Positions 1 to 8,577 of a DNA stretch of 64,000 bases are shown here, in pieces. Under the pieces are notes generated by a model. That model was given only the letters and a program-made list of their open reading frames with translations. It did not search any database and was not told the origin of the DNA. The DNA comes from Pseudoglutamicibacter albus (lineage in GTDB: Bacteria; Actinomycetota; Actinomycetes; Actinomycetales; Micrococcaceae): the NCBI RefSeq assembly GCF_022346425.1, contig NZ_JAKRCW010000008.1:1-64000 (forward strand), given 5' to 3'. The position numbers and the translations under genes are program-made. How positions within the stretch are numbered: the stretch's first letter is position 1; each line of letters opens with the position of its first letter.

Positions 1-54
1 AGAACCGACGGAAACGACAAACCGGTGGGGTGAAACTCCATACTGCCTAAGCAG

Positions 55-117
55 GGCTACGCGATCAATCTCTGTGAGGCACGATTAAGGCTACGCGATC
101 AACTTGACATGAGGCAC
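55..117. repeat. imperfect direct repeat, two copies, period 34 bp
   Basis: GGCTACGCGATCAA occurs at 55-68 and again at 89-102, each followed by a TGAGGCAC block (75-82 and 110-117). It lies in the non-coding stretch just past the 3' end of trmD. The 34-bp period is not a multiple of three. No function is apparent; the rest of 1-127 shows no gene. Confidence 0.7.
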
Positions 118-127
118 TACGGTTTCC

Positions 128-973
128 TCAGCGTGAAGGATGCTCACCTTGGAGGTTCCACCCTAACGACGTGAGTGTCGCTACGTCATGCTTGCTGAGC
201 CGTGCTGTGCGTAAGTTCTCGATGAGATCTGGCCGGCGTTGACTGGTACGTTCCAGTTGCCAGTCACGGCGGGCGCGAGCCACTTTGCCGTGGTCTCCCG
301 AAAGCAGAACCGCAGGAGCTTCGCGGCCTTCCCATACGGCCGGTTTGGTGTAGACGGGATATTCAAGTAACGCATCGCCAGCGACTGAATGGCTTTCCTC
401 CACGAGCGATTCCGGATTCCCCACCATGCCTGGGACCAAACGAACCACGGCTTCGATCACGGCCATCGTCGCCACTTCCCCGCCGTTGAGGACATAATCG
501 CCGAGCGAGAACGGAACCACACGGAAACGCTCACGGGCCCATTCGATGACGCGCTCATCGATACCTTCGTAACGTCCGCACGCAAACACAATATGCTTCT
601 CTTCGGCCCACTCATGAGCAACCGGCTGCCTGAATACAGTGCCCGCGGGCGAAGGCACCAACAGCAACGGCGCGCAGGTAGCGTCGGGTTCAGCGCCTGC
701 TTCAACCTGGCTGAGGGCCGTGTCCTGTTCATGCACCGCATCGCTGTCTCTTAGTACTTCGCTGAGCGCTTCACCCCACGGCTCAGGTTTCATGACCATG
801 CCCGCGCCCCCACCGTAGGGAGTATCGTCAACTGTCCTGTGGCGATCGTAAGTGTAGGTCCGCAAATCGTGGACGTGAACGTCGATCAGGCCGCGTTGTT
901 TGGCTTTACCGATCAGGGAGATGTCAAGGGCATCAAAGAACTCGGGGAAAATCGTGATGATGTCGATGCGCAT
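128..973 (-). CDS. trmD: tRNA (guanine-N1)-methyltransferase TrmD
   Basis: Methylates N1 of G37 next to the anticodon of tRNAs that have G36, using S-adenosylmethionine, and so prevents +1 frameshifting. The trefoil-knot SPOUT motifs are visible: [10 protein letters not shown] at about residues 133-142 and [11 protein letters not shown] at about 156-166. The N-terminus [12 protein letters not shown] is typical. At 281 residues it is longer than the usual 240-255 because of a poorly conserved acidic insertion at about residues 74-102, before LLLVPSPAG. It is the last gene of the rpsP-khpA-rimM-trmD order, 62 bases after rimM. The ATG has a modest TAGG upstream. Confidence 0.96.
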   Translation of the reverse strand: MRIDIITIFPEFFDALDISLIGKAKQRGLIDVHVHDLRTYTYDRHRTVDDTPYGGGAGMVMKPEPWGEALSEVLRDSDAVHEQDTALSQVEAGAEPDATCAPLLLVPSPAGTVFRQPVAHEWAEEKHIVFACGRYEGIDERVIEWARERFRVVPFSLGDYVLNGGEVATMAVIEAVVRLVPGMVGNPESLVEESHSVAGDALLEYPVYTKPAVWEGREAPAVLLSGDHGKVARARRDWQLERTSQRRPDLIENLRTARLSKHDVATLTSLGWNLQGEHPSR

Positions 974-1035
974 GAAAGCCTACGTCCTGTACGAATACGT
1001 CCTATTTGTTTGATGATCGCCGATGCCTCGGCGGC

Positions 1036-1539
1036 TTACTCGCGGTCCAAGTCGAGAAGCCCTGGCGGTGGTGTCGCGGTGACCACTCCGGCATCAAGGT
1101 CGATTTCGGGGACGATCTCCTCAACTAGCGGCAACAGCGTTTCGGAGCCATCGCTCAATTCAACCTCGAGAAGGTCCTGGGCGGGACCGGTATGGAGAGC
1201 CGAAACCTTGCCGATCACCTCACCGTCTACGTGAACTTCGAGCCCGAGAAGATCGTGTTCGAACCACGCATCATCTGTGGATTCTTCGGCCTCAACATAG
1301 AGCATGGTTCCGCGCAGCTCTTCAGCCCGGTTACGGTCGTTGACTTCATCAAAGCCGAGCAGAAGAATGTGCTTATTCCACCGCGCCGATTTCACGGTGA
1401 GCGGGCCGCGCGATGCGGGTTCGGTCAGCAAACGTGTTCCGCGCGCAAAACGCGTTTCCGGATCATCCGTTAGAACCTGAACCGTGACTTCGCCTCGGAT
1501 CCCGTGGGGTTTACCGATGCGGGCTACTTTAACATCCAT
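1036..1539 (-). CDS. rimM: 16S rRNA processing protein RimM
   Basis: Ribosome maturation factor for the 30S head; it binds S19 and helps 16S processing. The protein (167 residues) starts MDVKVARIGKPHGIRGEV, the standard RimM N-terminal barrel, and contains the linker WFEHDLLGLEV before the PRC-barrel, which ends in the usual LLPLVEEIVPEIDLDAG segment. The frame stays open 15 codons upstream, but the ATG at 1539 has AGAGAGG six bases before it and matches the family start, so I use it. It lies between khpA and trmD, as in most Actinobacteria. Confidence 0.95.
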   Translation of the reverse strand: MDVKVARIGKPHGIRGEVTVQVLTDDPETRFARGTRLLTEPASRGPLTVKSARWNKHILLLGFDEVNDRNRAEELRGTMLYVEAEESTDDAWFEHDLLGLEVHVDGEVIGKVSALHTGPAQDLLEVELSDGSETLLPLVEEIVPEIDLDAGVVTATPPPGLLDLDRE

Positions 1540-1610
1540 GTGAGGCCTCTCTAGGTGGAGAGAAGATTTTGAAGAGTTGAACAACGATTGAGGTTGACGC
1601 CCCGATATGC

Positions 1611-1653
1611 GAAAGCGACCCTAGCCTGCTTGGGGTTGGCTAGGGCCGCTTTC
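1611..1653 (-). terminator. hairpin between khpA and rimM
   Basis: Arms at 1611-1626 and 1638-1653 pair over 16 bp with one mismatch around an 11-base loop, in the 146-base gap between khpA and rimM. There is no T-run behind it in the direction of transcription. It may be a U-less actinobacterial terminator, a processing site or an attenuator that sets the rimM-trmD level below rpsP-khpA. Confidence 0.5.
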
Positions 1654-1685
1654 ACAACGATGTGAGAGACGCCGATCTAACTGGG

Positions 1686-1928
1686 TTAGCGCTGACGGTC
1701 GGTGTCCACGACGTCCACACGGACGTCATCGCCACCAGGCAGAGCACCGATAACGGCACGCAACGCTTTAGCGGTGCGGCCTTGCCGGCCGATCACACGG
1801 CCGAGGTCCTCCGGGTTGACACGAACCTGCAACACGTCATGCCGGCGTCCGTTACGACGGCGAACATCAACATCGTCCGGGTTATCTACAATCCCGGAAA
1901 CCAGATGATCCAGTGCGTCTTCAAGCAT
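1686..1928 (-). CDS. khpA: KH-domain RNA-binding protein KhpA
   Basis: Small (80 residues) single type-II KH-domain protein of the KhpA/YlqC family. The RNA-binding GxxG loop is seen in LGRVIGRQGRTAKALR at about residues 42-57. In Gram-positive bacteria KhpA partners KhpB/Jag and affects cell elongation and small-RNA metabolism; that is family knowledge. It sits 11 bases after rpsP, the conserved actinobacterial position, and is surely cotranscribed with it. The C-terminus (RVDVVDTDRQR) is typical. Confidence 0.92.
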   Translation of the reverse strand: MLEDALDHLVSGIVDNPDDVDVRRRNGRRHDVLQVRVNPEDLGRVIGRQGRTAKALRAVIGALPGGDDVRVDVVDTDRQR

Positions 1929-1939
1929 CAGGCTGGGCC

Positions 1940-2380
1940 TCAGGCTTCTTCAGTCTCTGCTGGCTCAGCAGCTTCCTCAGCGGCGCCTTCCGCTGGAGCT
2001 TCTTCTGCGTCAGCCTTCGACTTCTTAGGGGTGGTTGCCTCTGGCAGGATCACCGAACCCTTGTCTGGTGCAACGAACTCAGGCTTAGGCTCTGGGAGCT
2101 TAACCGAGCCTTCCTGACCCTCGATACCCTTGAACTTCTGCCAGTCACCGGTCAGCTTGAGGATCGAGAGAACACGATCCGAAGGCTGAGCGCCAACACC
2201 GAGCCAGTACTGTGCACGCTCGGACTCGACCTTGATGGTCGATGGGTTGGTCATCGGGTTGTAGGTACCGATTTCCTCGATCGGACGGCCATCGCGCTTA
2301 GCGCGGCCATCGATGACGACAATACGGTAGTGAGGCTGGCGGATTTTACCCATCCGCTTCAGGCGAATCTTAACGGCCAC
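1940..2380 (-). CDS. rpsP: 30S ribosomal protein S16
   Basis: Protein of the small ribosomal subunit. The core [20 protein letters not shown] is a textbook S16 start. The GTG at 2380 is chosen because it aligns with the family N-terminus and follows an AGGAG; upstream codons in the open frame do not look like protein. The protein is 146 residues, whereas the S16 core is about 80-90: after about residue 100 it runs into an Ala/Glu/Pro/Lys-rich acidic tail ending in [21 protein letters not shown]-like sequence, an extension also known from other Actinobacteria. It heads the rpsP-khpA-rimM-trmD group. Confidence 0.95.
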   Translation of the reverse strand: MAVKIRLKRMGKIRQPHYRIVVIDGRAKRDGRPIEEIGTYNPMTNPSTIKVESERAQYWLGVGAQPSDRVLSILKLTGDWQKFKGIEGQEGSVKLPEPKPEFVAPDKGSVILPEATTPKKSKADAEEAPAEGAAEEAAEPAETEEA

Positions 2381-2508
2381 GTTAGTGGTCACTCCTGTTT
2401 CTGTTGAACGGGACGAATCCGCCGAGCTCTGGGGTAAAGCAGCAGTAAACGTCCCAAATGTCCGACGAACGCAGAGAGAGGGGGCCACGCACGCCGAGTA
2501 CCCGGTCT

Positions 2509-2543
2509 ATTATGCCATGCGTTGGCCTCCAACGCACACCCTG
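2509..2543 (-). promoter_or_regulatory. candidate promoter of the rpsP operon
   Basis: On the minus strand an extended -10 (TGG followed by CATAAT, 2514-2509) lies about 130 bases before the rpsP GTG. No convincing -35 is seen at 17 bases. The 287-base gap 2381-2667 holds this element and otherwise no gene. Weak evidence. Confidence 0.3.
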
Positions 2544-2667
2544 TGCGCGTGTGCCGCCGCACACTCTGACGCCGCCGTTTGACGCTCAAGCACGGATCTA
2601 TCCGCCGTGCATTCGCTTTTCGGCTACTTACATTTCTCGATTGCCGACTGGCTCTTCGCTTTACGGC

Positions 2668-4641
2668 TCACTTGCTTTTCGCTTTGCGACTCTTAGGCCA
2701 CAAAGAGACGGACAGCAGTACGAGTGCCGCACCCACGAGGGCTGTGACTCCACCGATGATCGCAAGGGTTGACAGCGACTGGTACGGAACCGACGGAAAG
2801 CTCACGACTTCGATCCCCCTCAGAACCATCAGCCCGCCCGCTACCAAGACCACGACCCCAAGGACCAGCCATACGATGTGGCCGATGCGTCGAGGCTGAG
2901 TTTTGAGCTGGGTCTCGGTTGCGACCGGGGTCGTTCCCGCTGGGGTCGGCTCGGGCAGACCGGAACGAGACGTTGCCCGGCGAGGCTCCTCCGCCGCGGC
3001 TGATGTCTCAGTTGCAGCCGGAGAGTCAGTTGTAGCCGGGGACTCAGTTGTGGCCGGGGACTCCAAGATAGCGTTGAAGTCCTGTTCAGTTTCCTCCGGT
3101 TCGGAGTCCTTGACGTCCGATCCGGCCAACTGTGATTCGAAACCGCCCAGCGACTCGTCCTTGGACTCATCCTTAGAATCAGCCAACTCTGGCTGGGTTG
3201 GATCAGGCTCTGTTGCCTCAGCGTCCGTTACTTCAGGCTCCGTTAGTTCATGTTCCGTGGCGCGAGCCTCGCTTGGTTCAGGTTCCACAAGTTCAGAGTC
3301 CGCTAGTTCAGGCTCCGCCGGTTCAGACCCATCCAGTTCATACCCCGCTAGTTCAAGCTGAGCAGGGTCTTCGTCCGGCTGATCGGACTCACGCTGTTCA
3401 GTCGCCTCGATCTCTCCGGCGGCCGTCTCCTCTGTGACTGCCTCTTCAGTGGCTGTCTCTTCAGCATCAGGCTCTGTTTCAACCGCGTCGTCCTCGGCAA
3501 CGTGCGCCCAGGTAGATTCCGCATCTCGGCCGGAAACAGTTGCTCCCGCTGGTGAACCAACACTGCGTACAGAACCGCCATCCGGTGAGCCGCCGTCGAA
3601 CAGCTCAACCCAATCCGGGTCTTCCCCTAATGCTTCAAGCATCGCGCGTGTCGCAGAGTACGCACCGTCTTCAACGGCGTGCTCGTCTTCCTCGCCAGGC
3701 ATGAGCCCGTCTTCCAGAGGTGCCAACGCGCCACCTTCAGGGTCCACACCACGAACGGGCGCCTCGTTGATCGCGGTCACCAACGCATCGACACGCTTTG
3801 GCGGAAGCATCGATGCCAACGCCTTAATGTCGTCTTCGCTCAGCGGCGCAAAATCTTCCTCGAGCCTCAACAAGAGCGAAGCCGCCTCAGAGCCTGCCGG
3901 GCGATACATTTCTGGCAATACGATCGGGCGGCAACGAGCCCCCGCATACGTATTGATCAGCGGAGTGTTCCGGGCGGCACGGCGACGACGTGTCACGGGT
4001 TCGTTGCCTTCATCAGACGGGCCCCACAGCACGACATCAACGCGGCCAGCGTATTCCCTGATAGAGGAGGAAAGCTTGGAGGCCCCCGGCATGATCAACA
4101 TCGTAGGGTCGGAAGGCGCGGAATCCAACGCGACAACCGTGCGTTCCCCTTCCGACATCCAACCTGAAACGTCACTTCGGTCGAGTGCTTCTTCGACTGC
4201 ATCCGGGCTGACGGTATCCACCAACAGAATCGAGGTGATCCGCTCTTCAAGCACGCCTGCGATCTGGCGGTCGCTGAACTCTTTCGGAGACGCCAAAACA
4301 GCGAAATCCCCCGATGCGGGGTCACCGTTGACGATAACGGCGCCGGTGCTCTCGTGAAGCTTCGCAGCGAACTCTTCGCCTCCAAGGCTGGGCTCAATAG
4401 CTCCGTCAGCTTGGGCGGTCAACACCCGTGTTTCGCGCATCGGCAAAACCAGTTCAACAGCCAAGCCGCGGCGTGTTGGGCGGCCAGGACCCATGAGGCC
4501 AATAATCTTGCGTTGCGTCAAGATCTGCGTGAGACCGTCAACGCGTTCTTGCTGGCCCACCGGGTCAGTCACCGGCCACGCAACAGTCACACGCCATACA
4601 GTCTGGCGCTCCGACTCCAAAGATGTGTTCGAGGCGATCAC
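2668..4641 (-). CDS. unrecognised acidic protein with C-terminal two-helix membrane anchor
   Basis: A 657-residue protein I cannot assign to a family. Residues 1-about 330 look globular (RVTVAWPVTDPVGQQERVDG, then alternating hydrophobic segments). About 330-350 carries MLEALGEDPDW, which resembles LTLLGQDPKW in the upstream neighbour. About 350-560 is a low-complexity linker rich in Glu, Pro, Ala, Thr and Ser, with many short EPE/ATEPE-like repeats and three 18-bp DNA repeats. About 590-650 has two hydrophobic helices followed by a basic tail (PKSRKAKSK). No signal peptide is seen, so the long N-terminus is predicted to be cytosolic. Its ATG overlaps the preceding gene by four bases (ATGA), so the two are translationally coupled behind ffh. 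Confidence 0.8.
   Translation of the reverse strand: MIASNTSLESERQTVWRVTVAWPVTDPVGQQERVDGLTQILTQRKIIGLMGPGRPTRRGLAVELVLPMRETRVLTAQADGAIEPSLGGEEFAAKLHESTGAVIVNGDPASGDFAVLASPKEFSDRQIAGVLEERITSILLVDTVSPDAVEEALDRSDVSGWMSEGERTVVALDSAPSDPTMLIMPGASKLSSSIREYAGRVDVVLWGPSDEGNEPVTRRRRAARNTPLINTYAGARCRPIVLPEMYRPAGSEAASLLLRLEEDFAPLSEDDIKALASMLPPKRVDALVTAINEAPVRGVDPEGGALAPLEDGLMPGEEDEHAVEDGAYSATRAMLEALGEDPDWVELFDGGSPDGGSVRSVGSPAGATVSGRDAESTWAHVAEDDAVETEPDAEETATEEAVTEETAAGEIEATEQRESDQPDEDPAQLELAGYELDGSEPAEPELADSELVEPEPSEARATEHELTEPEVTDAEATEPDPTQPELADSKDESKDESLGGFESQLAGSDVKDSEPEETEQDFNAILESPATTESPATTDSPAATETSAAAEEPRRATSRSGLPEPTPAGTTPVATETQLKTQPRRIGHIVWLVLGVVVLVAGGLMVLRGIEVVSFPSVPYQSLSTLAIIGGVTALVGAALVLLSVSLWPKSRKAKSK
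3005..3058. repeat. three 18-bp tandem repeats in the linker of the 657-residue protein
   Basis: Units at 3005-3022, 3023-3040 and 3041-3058 share the core CAGTTG(C/T/G)(A/G)GCCGG and encode ESPATT-like hexapeptides. The unit length keeps the frame. Confidence 0.75.
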
Positions 4642-5657
4642 TGCTGATGATCCTTCCTTAGAGTTCCATCCTGCCCTTGATTACCCTGCGAGCCCCGTTG
4701 AGCCCTTTGTCTCTTAACTTTGATGCCAGACACGGCCGCAATCAAGCCTGCCACGGCATCCAGACCCAAAACGAAAGCAACAATGAAATTGGCTGCGCCA
4801 ATTGAAAAAGGCCTCAGCACCAAACAGGCCACAGCCAGCACGACCCACAGGATCGAGAGCATGATGGCGGCAACCGGGTAGCGGCTGCGCCACGTCCCTG
4901 CACCGGGTGCCGTAACCGGCCGGTTGCGCCCCGTTGTGGCAACACTTGCGCGCGCCTGGCTGAGCGCTTCCCTGCTTGCGCGTTCGTGCTCGCTTTCATC
5001 TAGCGCCTCAACAACGCGCACACCGTCCACCTGAGTGAGTCCCAGAGCAATCGAAGCCCACTTAGGATCCTGTCCCAATAAAGTCAAGGCTTCTTCGAGC
5101 GGTTCACGCACCACGGTCGCTGCGCGCGCACTCGGCGTATCGATCGAAGCAGCAGCGAGTTCAGCCACTTCAGCCAGGTACTGAGCGGCTTGCGTCTGCG
5201 CTTGCTCACTCACCACACCGACAGACCCGAAGCGGTCTTTCACTCCGGCGTTGGAGCCGCTGTCCCATGCCAGATCTGGGGCCGACCCGGCGCGCGAATC
5301 AGCGCTCCACATCCGTAGAGAAACCACGATGCCCGTTTCAGCTCCGGGCTCCGTTGCCTCACCCAGGCCTGCGTCAGTGGCTGGTTCAGTTACAGAACGG
5401 GCACCGGCAGGATAAGCCGAAAGCAACATCATTGCGCGAGAGCCCGCCAACAGGCTACGAGACTGCACGGAGGGAGCATCAAGCAATACGGCATCTTCAA
5501 CCCAACGAGTACCTGCCCCGCCGTTCTCTGGTGTGTCCACACCGGTCAACACGGCAGGCCCTAATAAAGACACGCCATACTGTGCAACACCCGCCGCCTG
5601 GTGTGCGGAACAATTTGCGGAACCGTCAGCAGAATCCGAGAAGTGACGCTCACTCAT
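4638..5657 (-). CDS. unrecognised protein with C-terminal two-helix membrane anchor
   Basis: A 339-residue protein of unknown family. The frame is open far upstream into ffh, but the ATG at 5657 lies four bases after the ffh stop and gives an acidic N-terminus (MSERHFSDSADGS). Residues 1-about 250 are soluble; about 195-210 contains EEALTLLGQDPKWASIALG, like the motif in the downstream protein. Two hydrophobic helices follow (about 262-285 and 290-315), then a Gln/Gly/Arg-rich tail. There is no signal peptide, so the bulk is predicted to face the cytosol. Its position between ffh and its ATGA-coupled partner suggests a role at the membrane linked to SRP or ribosomes, which is inference only. 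Confidence 0.8.
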   Translation of the reverse strand: MSERHFSDSADGSANCSAHQAAGVAQYGVSLLGPAVLTGVDTPENGGAGTRWVEDAVLLDAPSVQSRSLLAGSRAMMLLSAYPAGARSVTEPATDAGLGEATEPGAETGIVVSLRMWSADSRAGSAPDLAWDSGSNAGVKDRFGSVGVVSEQAQTQAAQYLAEVAELAAASIDTPSARAATVVREPLEEALTLLGQDPKWASIALGLTQVDGVRVVEALDESEHERASREALSQARASVATTGRNRPVTAPGAGTWRSRYPVAAIMLSILWVVLAVACLVLRPFSIGAANFIVAFVLGLDAVAGLIAAVSGIKVKRQRAQRGSQGNQGQDGTLRKDHQQ

Positions 5658-5661
5658 CGCT

Positions 5662-7203
5662 TCACCGCAAGAACTTTTCAAAGCCCTTAGGAAGCTGCAA
5701 ATCCTCAGGCTTGAGATCCTGTTTCTTAGCGAAGGACGAGCCCGCCTGCTTATGGCCTTGAACCTTCTCGCCCCGAGCCGCCGCTGCAGCGCGTGCCGGG
5801 TTGCCGTACTTCTTACCGCGCTTCTTATTCGCCCCGCCCTTACGGCGAGCAGCACGACCACCCGGAATACCAGGCATCGCACCCTGAGCGGCCATACGTT
5901 TCATCATCTTCTGAGCCTGGGTGAAACGCTCAAGCAACTGGTTCACCTCAGACACCGAAACACCCGAACCACGAGCGATACGGGCACGGCGCGAACCGTT
6001 GATGATCTTAGGGGCGGCGCGCTCATGCGGAGTCATTGAACGCACAATCGCCTCAACACGGTCCGCCTGCGAATCATCAAACTGCTCAAGCTGACGCTTG
6101 TCGATACCCATGTTCGGCATCAATGCAAGCATCTTCTTCATGGAGCCCATCTTCTTGATCTGCTGCATCTGAGCCAAGAAGTCATCAAGGGTGAAGTCCT
6201 CCTGATCGGCGAACTTCTTAGCCATGCGCTCGGCCTCAGCCTTGTCCCACGTGCGCTCAGCCTGCTCGATCAGGGTCATGACATCGCCCATATCCAGGAT
6301 GCGCGAAGCCATACGGTCAGGGTGGAAAACCTCAAAATCGCCGACGTTCTCGCCCGTGGAGGCGAACATGATCGGTTTACCCGTCACCGAAGCGACAGAC
6401 AACGCGGCGCCACCACGCGCGTCACCATCAAGCTTCGACAAGACAACACCCGTGAAATCAACGCCCTCGTTGAACGCCTGTGCCGTGGCGACCGCGTCCT
6501 GACCGATCATCGCGTCGATCACGAACAAGACCTCATTCGGGGAGATCGCGTCACGAATGTTGCGAGCCTGTTGCATCAACTCGGCGTCAACACCAAGACG
6601 ACCAGCGGTGTCAACAATCACCACATCGTGCTGCTTCTGGCGAGCCTCAGAAACACCGTTACGCGCAACCACAACCGGGTCACCCGTAACTTCCTCGAAC
6701 TCAGACTGCACACCAGGATGAGGCGCATAGACAGGGACACCTGCACGCTGCCCAACAACCTGCAACTGAGTCACAGCGTTCGGGCGCTGCAGGTCAGCGG
6801 CAACCAGCAAAGGAGTGTGCCCCTCAGAAGAGAGCCACTTAGCCAACTTACCGGCCAACGTCGTCTTACCGGCACCCTGCAGACCAGCCAGCATGATGAT
6901 GGTCGGGCCAGACTTCGCGAACTCAAGGCGGCGAGTCTGGCCACCCAAAACCTCAACGAGCTGCTCGTTGACGATCTTCACAACCTGCTGGGCAGGGTTC
7001 AGCGCTTCAGAGACCTCCGCCGAAAGAGCGCGCTCCTTGACGTTGGCCGCGAACTCGCGGGCAACAGAAACAGCAACGTCCGCATCCAGCAGCGCACGCC
7101 GGATCTCACGGACGGTACCGTCAACATCGGCTTCCGAAAGACGGCCCTTGCCGCGCAGATTCCGGAACGTCGAGGTGAGGCGCTCTGTTAAAGAATTGAA
7201 CAC
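5662..7203 (-). CDS. ffh: signal recognition particle protein Ffh
   Basis: SRP54 GTPase that binds signal sequences on ribosome-nascent chains with 4.5S RNA and delivers them to FtsY. The domains are in normal order: N domain (about 1-90), G domain with GLQGAGKTTLAGKLA near residue 110, DTAGRLGVD near 190 and SKLDGDARGGAAL near 250, then the methionine-rich M domain (KKMGSMKKMLALMPNMG and MMKRMAAQGAMPG). Length 513 with a basic C-terminal tail (RKGGANKKRGKKYG) is usual for Actinobacteria. The start is GTG with AGGA upstream. It follows ftsY after a terminator-like hairpin and begins an operon with two unknown membrane proteins. Confidence 0.97.
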   Translation of the reverse strand: MFNSLTERLTSTFRNLRGKGRLSEADVDGTVREIRRALLDADVAVSVAREFAANVKERALSAEVSEALNPAQQVVKIVNEQLVEVLGGQTRRLEFAKSGPTIIMLAGLQGAGKTTLAGKLAKWLSSEGHTPLLVAADLQRPNAVTQLQVVGQRAGVPVYAPHPGVQSEFEEVTGDPVVVARNGVSEARQKQHDVVIVDTAGRLGVDAELMQQARNIRDAISPNEVLFVIDAMIGQDAVATAQAFNEGVDFTGVVLSKLDGDARGGAALSVASVTGKPIMFASTGENVGDFEVFHPDRMASRILDMGDVMTLIEQAERTWDKAEAERMAKKFADQEDFTLDDFLAQMQQIKKMGSMKKMLALMPNMGIDKRQLEQFDDSQADRVEAIVRSMTPHERAAPKIINGSRRARIARGSGVSVSEVNQLLERFTQAQKMMKRMAAQGAMPGIPGGRAARRKGGANKKRGKKYGNPARAAAAARGEKVQGHKQAGSSFAKKQDLKPEDLQLPKGFEKFLR

Positions 7204-7272
7204 GTTGTCCTGCTCACTTATCTGATTGAACTGATGTAGGTGAGGGCCTACATGTTTACGTATCGACGAATC

Positions 7273-7278
7273 ATTTTA
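7273..7278 (-). promoter_or_regulatory. candidate -10 box for ffh
   Basis: TAAAAT on the minus strand, directly after the ftsY hairpin and about 70 bases before the ffh GTG. No good -35 is visible. A short inverted repeat (TGTAGG at 7235-7240, CCTACA at 7247-7252) lies in the leader between it and ffh. Confidence 0.3.
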
Positions 7279-7282
7279 GCCC

Positions 7283-7316
7283 GTCCGCTACATTGCTTCC
7301 TGCTGGTGTAACGGAC
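7283..7316 (-). terminator. hairpin after ftsY
   Basis: Ten-bp arms at 7283-7292 and 7307-7316 with one G-U pair (minus strand) and a 14-base loop start 12 bases after the ftsY stop. There is no long T-run; the -10-like TAAAAT follows at once, so it may separate ftsY from a dedicated ffh promoter. Confidence 0.5.
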
Positions 7317-7328
7317 CGCGCACTCGAA

Positions 7329-8537
7329 TCAGTCGAGAATAGCGTCCACGAACGCTTCCGGTTCGAAAGGAGCCAAATCATCTGGGCCTTCGCCTAAGCC
7401 GACCAACTTCACTGGAACGCCCAGCTGGCGTTGGATCGCAACCACGATGCCGCCCTTGGCCGTACCGTCAAGCTTGGTCAAAACGATGCCGGTGACATCC
7501 ACGACTTCAGAGAACACCTTGGCCTGGCTCAAACCGTTCTGCCCCGTCGTTGCATCCAGAACCAACAGAACCTCGCGCACCTCGGCCCGTTTGTTGATCA
7601 CGCGTTTGATCTTGCCGAGCTCATCCATGAGGTTGGAGCGGTTCTGTAGGCGCCCCGCGGTATCCACCAAGACCGTATCGACCTCAGCCTCAATACCTTT
7701 ATCGACCGCATCGAAAGCAACCGATGCCGGATCAGCGCCTTCCCTATCCGAACGCACCGTAGGCACACCTACGCGCGAGCCCCAGGTCTGCAACTGATCA
7801 GCTGCAGCGGCACGGAACGTATCCGCAGCACCTAAGAGAACATCCTTATCTTCGGCGACCAATACGCGGGCGATCTTACCGATCGTGGTGGTCTTGCCAA
7901 CACCGTTGACACCAACAACCAGGATGACGGACGGTTTGCCGTCCTTCCGCTCGGTATCCAGCGCGCGGTCCAGGCTCGGATCAACAACCTTGAGCAACTC
8001 TTCATGCAAGATCTCACGCACCCGCTCCGGGGTCCGGGATCCCTCGATCTTGACGCGTTCACGCAGATTAGAGATCAACTCGTCGGTGGCCTCAGTACCG
8101 AGGTCAGCGGCGAGCAACGTCATCTCAACTTCGTCCCACACGTCCTCATCGATCTTGTCGGAGGACAACAGAGCCAAAAGGCCCTTGCCGAAAACGTTGT
8201 TCGAACGGACCAGACGGGCACGCAAGCGCGCCAGACGGCCCTGCGCAGGAGCCGGAGTGTCGAAAGCCGGTGCGGCAGTTGCTTCACCAGTGCCAGCCTC
8301 ATCGACCGCTACCCCACCAGCTGGCGCGCCGTTGGCAGGTGGTGAATGAGCTCTCGGTTCATCCACATCAGCTGAGCCCGCTGGCCCTGTTCTCGGGGCA
8401 TGCGCGGTGGTCTGCGAGGTTCGAGGTGCATGAGGCACCCGCGGCCGGCGCGCACGCACGACCGCAACAATCACGATCGCTGCGATGAGCACCACGGCGG
8501 CGAGGCCAATGAGGATCCACATAGTCTGTTCGTTCAC
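7329..8537 (-). CDS. ftsY: signal recognition particle receptor FtsY
   Basis: Membrane SRP receptor GTPase, partner of Ffh encoded next door. Residues 1-28 form a hydrophobic helix (MWILIGLAAVVLIAAIVIVAVV), the actinobacterial-type anchor, followed by an Ala/Pro/Gly-rich acidic A domain to about 105. The NG domain then shows VVGVNGVGKTTTIGKIA near 215, DTAGRLQNR near 295 and LTKLDGTAKGG near 355. Length 402 residues is normal. It starts 40 bases after the acyltransferase stop on the same strand. Confidence 0.97.
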   Translation of the reverse strand: MNEQTMWILIGLAAVVLIAAIVIVAVVRARRPRVPHAPRTSQTTAHAPRTGPAGSADVDEPRAHSPPANGAPAGGVAVDEAGTGEATAAPAFDTPAPAQGRLARLRARLVRSNNVFGKGLLALLSSDKIDEDVWDEVEMTLLAADLGTEATDELISNLRERVKIEGSRTPERVREILHEELLKVVDPSLDRALDTERKDGKPSVILVVGVNGVGKTTTIGKIARVLVAEDKDVLLGAADTFRAAAADQLQTWGSRVGVPTVRSDREGADPASVAFDAVDKGIEAEVDTVLVDTAGRLQNRSNLMDELGKIKRVINKRAEVREVLLVLDATTGQNGLSQAKVFSEVVDVTGIVLTKLDGTAKGGIVVAIQRQLGVPVKLVGLGEGPDDLAPFEPEAFVDAILD

Positions 8538-8577
8538 ATCATTAGCTTCTCACAGACCGCGAGCGCTACAGTCCAAG

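Noticed and set aside
5658-5882. 75-codon N-terminal extension of the 339-residue membrane protein
   Set aside because: It would overlap the C-terminal coding part of ffh and is Arg-rich; the ATG four bases after the ffh stop is the natural start.
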